Under the pieces are notes generated by a model. That model saw only the letters and a list, made by a program, of their open reading frames with translations. It was not told the origin of the DNA and ran no database searches. From the NCBI RefSeq assembly GCF_017916325.1, contig NC_090161.1:458501-522500 (forward strand): a stretch of DNA of 64,000 bases, given 5' to 3'. The position numbers and the translations under genes are program-made. Positions 58,784-64,000 of the stretch are shown piece after piece; the first letter of the stretch is position 1, and each line of letters begins with the position of its first letter. The stretch comes from Leishmania martiniquensis (lineage: Eukaryota; Euglenozoa; Kinetoplastea; Trypanosomatida; Trypanosomatidae).

Positions 58784-61005
58784 GGTCAAAGGTCATTCTT
58801 TTCCTCAGTGCAGCCACGCTTACGCGAGGGAAGAAGTTCAGCTCACCATCTGCGCAAGCTGCACGCTGTGCCACGGTCCCTCTCGCAAACCTCTCTCCCT
58901 CGTGTGGCTCATGCACCTCTTTCTTTTTCGTGCTTGGAATAGAACGTTTTAGTGTGCGTCTTTCTGTGTGTGTTCGTGTAAGTTTGTGTGTAGGTCATTA
59001 TGCATCAACTTGCTCACAGGGAGGGGGGTAGTCGAGGACTTCCGCAACGGCACACACATATATATATAAGGAAAGGAGAAGAGAGAGGAGAGAAAGAAAA
59101 AATGTGGATGGGGTTAGCCTGCGTTCCTCGACCGCTTAAATTGACAAGCGACTCGCGCCGCCGATCACGATGCGCATGTCTCCCCCTCCCAACTCATCCG
59201 TGGACGAACGCGTTGGGCAAGGTCTATGTTTGTGAGCTCATTTTTCATTTTTTTGTACCCCCCTCCCCTCCCCTCCTCCCCCCTCTCGTCGGCGGTGATA
59301 TGACGGCCCCATTTGCCCGCCGAGCCTCCTCCTTCGTCTCGACTCCTTTTTTATTTGATGCATGAGAGTTTTCGGCGCTGTTCCCTTTTCCTGCGCAGTC
59401 GTCCCCTCCCGCTATGCTGCGCTCCTGCGCAGCTATGCATCCCGTCAGGTCGGTTTGGCTGGGCTCTCCTCCCTTCCCCGACCAACGTTTTCTTTGGTGT
59501 GTTGTCTGTGTGCGTGTCTGGGCTACGCCACATCCCGAGCTGGCTCCAACGCTCTTTGGCAGCGTGTATATGTAGATGCACACGTGCACCCTTGCGTACT
59601 ACTGTGGGGGGGGAGAAGTTGAGAGGCGAGGAGAGGAGGGGAGGGGGTATTCTTCCGCGAGTGCTGACCTTCCCTTGATGGGTCCCCCACCACCACCCCT
59701 TTTTTTGCTGTCTTTGTTGCTGCATTTACCTCTTCTACACCTCGGTGCGTCTCTGTCAAGGAAAGTCAGACAGGGTGAGGCGGAAAGGGGAAAAGAGAGG
59801 AGGGGAGAGGGACATCGCAGAGTGTGTTGTGTGATTGGTCATCGGTGACGGTGATGTGGGCAAATACAAAAAGAAAAAAGAGCACCTACGCATGCCAACC
59901 CTTTCAAGCGGAATGAGAAGGAGGAGGGGGCTGTAGTCTGTGTGTGCTTTTCCGTGTAACCTTTGCGGTATACCCTTTGCGTACACGCTGTCCACAGATG
60001 TGGGGCCCTCCCCTCTCTTGCTCCTCCTCCTCCTCCCACCACCACCACCACCCCCTCTCCCTTTCCCGCTTCAGCGCACGCCATCGCCGGCTCACCACGG
60101 CGTCCGCATTCAAAAGCACTCGTGAGATCTCCACTCACATCCCCCTTCCTCTGTCCCTCTCTCTCTCTATCGCGCACTCGCTCCTCCTTTCCCCGCACCC
60201 ATGGCAGCACGCACGCATACAAGTAAAAAAAGGGGGCCAAACCTGCCACACGCAGCGCCGTTCCAACCATCACCGTCTCGCCACTTCTCCTCACCCCTCT
60301 TCCTCTCCTCATCTCCTGTGACAGACGAATGGAACTTTGGGTTATCTGACAGCAGCTGCTCTTCAATCCTCGTCTTATCCTCCCCCCATTCGTGTCCCCT
60401 GCCCCATCCCCTCGGTAGCTTCTTGTCTTGAACCCTTTGCTGTTCATATTGTTTTTTTTCGGCGCTGCTCGTCGATCACGTCTTCCGCCGATATCATCCT
60501 CGCTCCTAGCCTTCGTTCCCTCACATCTCCCCTCCCGTCACCACCACGCTGACGACTGGCCCACCAAGGCTGGCAGAGAGAGCGGTGTCTACGCTGCCCC
60601 CGAGACTCGTCTCAAAGTTCCTTCAAATCACACTTGTCGGGTTGTATATTTGTTTCTTGCTTCCGCGTACGTGACTTCGGGCCACGTTTTGCGTGTCTGC
60701 GGGCTAAGTCTCTCTCTCTCACCCACACCCACACACACATGTACATACAAGGGTAGAGCGGCACCTCTATTTCCATCGGTCATTGTGTGCTGGTCTGAGT
60801 GGTCCAGTGCACACATCATCCCGCTATTCTTTAGTACTTTTTTTTACTTTTGTTCGGTGAGCGCGCTCCCTTGTAATATATTCTTGTGCCGCACCCAACC
60901 TGCACCCCATCGCCTCCCATTCGCATACGCCCACAAACCCTCTGGCGTCCTTCACCCTTGCACTCTCTACCTCCACCAGCACCAGTCATACCTGCTTTCG
61001 GCGCG
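58784..61005. other. Intergenic spacer, no gene seen
   Basis: About 2.2 kb. It contains an (AT)n tract at about 59,058-59,069 followed by a GA-rich run to about 59,100, many C/T tracts and CA repeats. Frames across it are short and low complexity. Confidence 0.6.
60940..60979 (+). promoter_or_regulatory. Putative trans-splice acceptor for the CCDC17-like gene
   Basis: A pyrimidine-rich stretch (CCTTCACCCTTGCACTCTC, TACCTCCACCAG) has AG at 60,978-60,979, followed by the first ATG at 61,006. An upstream alternative is TTCTTTAG at 60,833-60,834. Confidence 0.4.
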
Positions 61006-64000
61006 ATGCTAAGGTGTCCGGATTGCGGGCTTGTATTCGAGTCCATGCACCATCTCCAGCTGCACCGCCAGCCTGGCATATACTCGGTACCGTCCTTAGG
61101 AGCCCGGGCCGCGACCTCAGCGCCACAGCCGATGGCCTATGCTGCCGGCTATCCGATGCTGCCTGCCGCTGATCCCATGGGCCACGCGAACGGCGCTAGC
61201 TTCGGCGGCTGGAACTCTAGAAAGCCTAGCTACGGCATGTATGAGGCACCGGCGCCCCCTATATCTAATGTTCAAGGGCTGCACATTAGTCCCATCGAAC
61301 GCGAACTCGAGCAGCTGCTGGCCATTCAGCGCAATCGGCAGGCGGCCGACATGGCAGAGCGGGAGCGCATGATGCTCGATCAGCAGGTGAACCTGGATTT
61401 GCCGGCGCGCCAAGCGCAGCTACAGCAGACGCAGCAAGCGCTGAAGGATCAACTGCTTCAGTTGAAGCTGCAGCTCTTGACGAACCAGCAGCAGCACCAC
61501 TCCGGAAACAATATGGACATCGCCTTCCTCCGAAGCGAAATAGCAGCGATACGCGCTGCTCTGTCCTCGATGAACATGAACGGCAGCGCTGGCAGTGACC
61601 CTGGCCCGAAGCAGCCGAGGCCGCACAAGTTGCCACCACAACCAGCATCAGCAGCGTGCACCAAGCACTGCCGCAGGCAGCGCAAGTGCGAGAGCGACAG
61701 CGACAGCGACGAGGACGACTCGTTGGAGAGACTCAATGGCGTCCTCCAAAGCAGTGCGAACGACGACGACTCGAGGGAAACTGGTGAGAGGGATCGAAGC
61801 GGCCGCAGCACGTCACGCAACACCGCTCTCCTCAGCTCAGCACCGGCGCATAACATACGTGACGTCCTGAGAAGCATGCAGGCTGAAATTCGCAGCTTAC
61901 GGGCCATGAGCGCCACTCGCACGAAACCGGCGTTCCCTACCGTCTCCACTTTGAAGTCTGGCCTGCACTGGCTCGAGATTGCCACTCTCGAAGGCGTTGC
62001 CATTGCTGCTCCTCTCGATGAATTGGAGGTGTCCATCAAGACATACTACATGTCGTACGCGCACAACGAGTATCTTCTCGAGCCCTCGGTCGAGCGCCGC
62101 TTCCCACAGTACCCTCCGCCATTGTCCCGTCGTGGTGCGAACACAATGCACGTCACGGTCCCGCCAGTCGAGTTCATGGTGCATGCGCCGAAACAAATGG
62201 TCGTAATAGCGCTGCGGATATCTTACCGTGGCCGTCTGCTGTGTTGGGCCGTCATCTTCGCCAAGGCCACCGGCAGGTTCTCGGAGGGTATTCGGCATGC
62301 CCCTTTCGATCTTGCCAAGGCACTGCAGTCACCTGGCGATATTGTCGCCGGGGCGAGCGTCTCTGGGTACATAGAGGCCGACCCCAGTGACATCCTGCAG
62401 CGCGCCGAGGCCATCCTAAACATCACTGGCAGTTCCGGCCTGCCCTCCTCGCGGAAGCAGCATGTACAGCTACCTGGACTACCACCGCTCCCGCCACCAC
62501 CGCAGCGGCTGCCCTTGCTACCAGGCATGCCAGGATGCGAGGGGCCCTTTCTACCACCCACGCTAGAGAGCAACACAATGGTACTGCAGCCAACCGCGGG
62601 TCCCACGGCGCACTTCATCCTCCCTCCGCCCGTGGGGGTTTCCATTCTAGAGTGGAACCAGCAGGTGATGACGCACATCAAGAGAATACAGACGCGCCAA
62701 CCCATGAAGGGCATCCCAAGGGCGACGGACACGCCTCAGCCGCACAGTAGACAGAGTCACAAAGGGTCTCACGGTAGTCACGCCACGCCAGTCGAGCCAC
62801 GGCGGCGCCAGCAGATGGTGAGCGACAGCAGCAGCGACAGCAGCAGCGACAGCGCGCGATCATCCTCCTCATCTTCCTGTCCGTCTTCCTCACCGTCCTT
62901 CCCCATCGGAAGCCATATGAGCGGCTCCTCACCTCCGGATCACGGCGCGGGCGAGATCACCAGAGACACGCCTAAGCACCCTTCCGGCAAGAGGCAGCAG
63001 CAGAAACAGCTCCCTCCCGGTCACCATGTCGCTGCACACTTCGCTGAGGCCCCCTCAACGCCGATGTCAGCGACTGAGGTGCCCGTGGCGCAGCCGTGTA
63101 TAGTCCCCAGTCACGAGCCGCAGAAGTCCACCAGGGAATCTGCTCTCGTAGCGTCGGCGAAGAAGGTCAACTCGCCTGATGTACCACCGCGCCAGGCGCA
63201 CACGCCGCCGCCGCCGTCGGCGGAGGCCTCACTTTCTCATCCAGCAGCCGACGCGGCCCATGCTTTGGAGCTGCCTCGCAAGCCTGCGTCACCGGAGGAT
63301 ATGCCTTCGCCGCCATCAACGTTTTCGAAGCAAAGCGAGCCGGTGCTCCCCCAAGCTGCCGCCGTAGCGACACCACCAGCACTGAGCAAGGTTCCTCACG
63401 AAGACATGCCACTTGTCGAGCGCAGCCGTCTACGGGCTTTGACAGACCCGCAGGGCAATCTTGCAGTGCCTCCGGACTACAAGATGAAGCCTAGCAACCC
63501 GCCGTGTGTGAACCTGAACATGTTTGATGTCACCGCCGACCCACCCGTGAACCCATGCGTGTTGCTTGGCCTCTCGAAGCCGACAGATGTGCCGCCATCG
63601 GCGCCGAAGGCACCGGGGCATGGCGAGAAGGGTAGCGCGGTCGACCTGTTTGTGGACGGCGTAGTCGGCGTACCGCTCGACGCGGTGTGCTCGCGCGTGC
63701 TGGTGTACGTCACTGACGAACTGGACCCCCAGACTGGCGCCACCGTGAACGCGCTGCGCCACCCCCGCGTCTTCATGCGGAAGCCGAACCTTGTTGCCTA
63801 TCAGAGCCTCACCTCGAGCAGCATCGAGCCCGAGTTTCAGGTGAAGATGAGCGTCCATGCTGGAGATTACACTCACGCCGTCGTCATCGTGGAATACGTC
63901 AACGGTCGCCAAGGCTCACCCATTGTGCTGGGTCACTGCTGCTTGCCCATTAACAAGCGTTTCCTTGCCGGCAACTTTGTCGCGCGCGTGAAACTCGGCG
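61006..64000 (+). CDS. CCDC17-like protein with N-terminal zinc finger and coiled coil, 3' partial
   Basis: An uninterrupted frame of 998 codons from the ATG at 61,006 to the right edge, with no stop, so the gene continues outside. The start MLRCPDCGLVFESMHHLQLH is a C2H2-like finger (C4, C7, F11, L17, H16/H20) whose last ligand seems missing. A Gln-rich coiled coil spans about 85-190. A folded region at about 310-460 (SGLHWLEIATLEGVAIAAPL; MVVIALRISYRGRLLCWAVI) is followed by Pro-rich and SDSSSD-type low complexity. Near the edge is a beta-rich domain (AVDLFVDGVVGVPLDAVCSR; YTHAVVIVEYVNG). A finger, then a coiled coil, then C-terminal domains with a DLFVDG motif fits CCDC17, a protein linked to cilia-bearing eukaryotes; the assignment needs a profile search. 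Confidence 0.75.
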   Translation, partial: MLRCPDCGLVFESMHHLQLHRQPGIYSVPSLGARAATSAPQPMAYAAGYPMLPAADPMGHANGASFGGWNSRKPSYGMYEAPAPPISNVQGLHISPIERELEQLLAIQRNRQAADMAERERMMLDQQVNLDLPARQAQLQQTQQALKDQLLQLKLQLLTNQQQHHSGNNMDIAFLRSEIAAIRAALSSMNMNGSAGSDPGPKQPRPHKLPPQPASAACTKHCRRQRKCESDSDSDEDDSLERLNGVLQSSANDDDSRETGERDRSGRSTSRNTALLSSAPAHNIRDVLRSMQAEIRSLRAMSATRTKPAFPTVSTLKSGLHWLEIATLEGVAIAAPLDELEVSIKTYYMSYAHNEYLLEPSVERRFPQYPPPLSRRGANTMHVTVPPVEFMVHAPKQMVVIALRISYRGRLLCWAVIFAKATGRFSEGIRHAPFDLAKALQSPGDIVAGASVSGYIEADPSDILQRAEAILNITGSSGLPSSRKQHVQLPGLPPLPPPPQRLPLLPGMPGCEGPFLPPTLESNTMVLQPTAGPTAHFILPPPVGVSILEWNQQVMTHIKRIQTRQPMKGIPRATDTPQPHSRQSHKGSHGSHATPVEPRRRQQMVSDSSSDSSSDSARSSSSSSCPSSSPSFPIGSHMSGSSPPDHGAGEITRDTPKHPSGKRQQQKQLPPGHHVAAHFAEAPSTPMSATEVPVAQPCIVPSHEPQKSTRESALVASAKKVNSPDVPPRQAHTPPPPSAEASLSHPAADAAHALELPRKPASPEDMPSPPSTFSKQSEPVLPQAAAVATPPALSKVPHEDMPLVERSRLRALTDPQGNLAVPPDYKMKPSNPPCVNLNMFDVTADPPVNPCVLLGLSKPTDVPPSAPKAPGHGEKGSAVDLFVDGVVGVPLDAVCSRVLVYVTDELDPQTGATVNALRHPRVFMRKPNLVAYQSLTSSSIEPEFQVKMSVHAGDYTHAVVIVEYVNGRQGSPIVLGHCCLPINKRFLAGNFVARVKLG

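Noticed and set aside
1..64000. tRNA, rRNA or CRISPR features
   Set aside because: No B-box like GGTTCGANTCC in a tRNA context on either strand, no rRNA-like blocks, and no spaced short direct repeats. I could not run a covariance-model search, so snoRNAs cannot be excluded.

Overview
The window reads as nuclear DNA of a trypanosomatid, most likely Leishmania or a close Leishmaniinae relative. The evidence is a set of intronless GC-rich genes all on the + strand, long spacers rich in CT tracts and CA/TG microsatellites, polypyrimidine-AG signals (candidate spliced-leader acceptors) ahead of several first ATGs, and a tandem pair of kinetoplast-type DNA ligases. The arrangement fits one polycistronic transcription unit. 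I found no convincing minus-strand gene, tRNA, rRNA or CRISPR array.

Left part (1-28 kb): a 5'-truncated mitochondrial (LIG k type) DNA ligase is followed, after a 2.3 kb spacer with a large hairpin, by its paralogue. Next come a thioredoxin-fold protein without a CxxC site, a 3.8 kb spacer holding what looks like a decayed gene, a circularly permuted GTPase of the GNL1 type, prefoldin subunit 3, an unrecognised 1089-residue protein, a putatively myristoylated WWE plus WD40 protein, a membrane-anchored J-domain protein, and a spacer with a possible degenerate SIDER-type retroposon.

Middle (28-47.8 kb): a 2433-residue MORN-repeat protein with two FYVE-type zinc fingers, then a 1188-residue mostly disordered protein ending in a cytochrome b5 domain. 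An 8.8 kb stretch without a confident gene follows (41,221-49,995).

Right part (47.8-64 kb): a tandem duplication of about 3.79 kb carries two identical copies of a type I membrane protein gene. The flanks repeat a 1.03 kb direct repeat three times, and the last copy ends 34 bp before the next gene, an N-terminally acylated protein of unknown function. The window ends inside a long CCDC17-like gene with a degenerate N-terminal zinc finger, a coiled coil and C-terminal domains; it runs open off the right edge.

Genes in such a unit need not be functionally related. The two ligases are an obvious paralogous pair. The MORN/FYVE and CCDC17-like genes suggest cytoskeletal, flagellar or membrane-trafficking roles, but that is inference.
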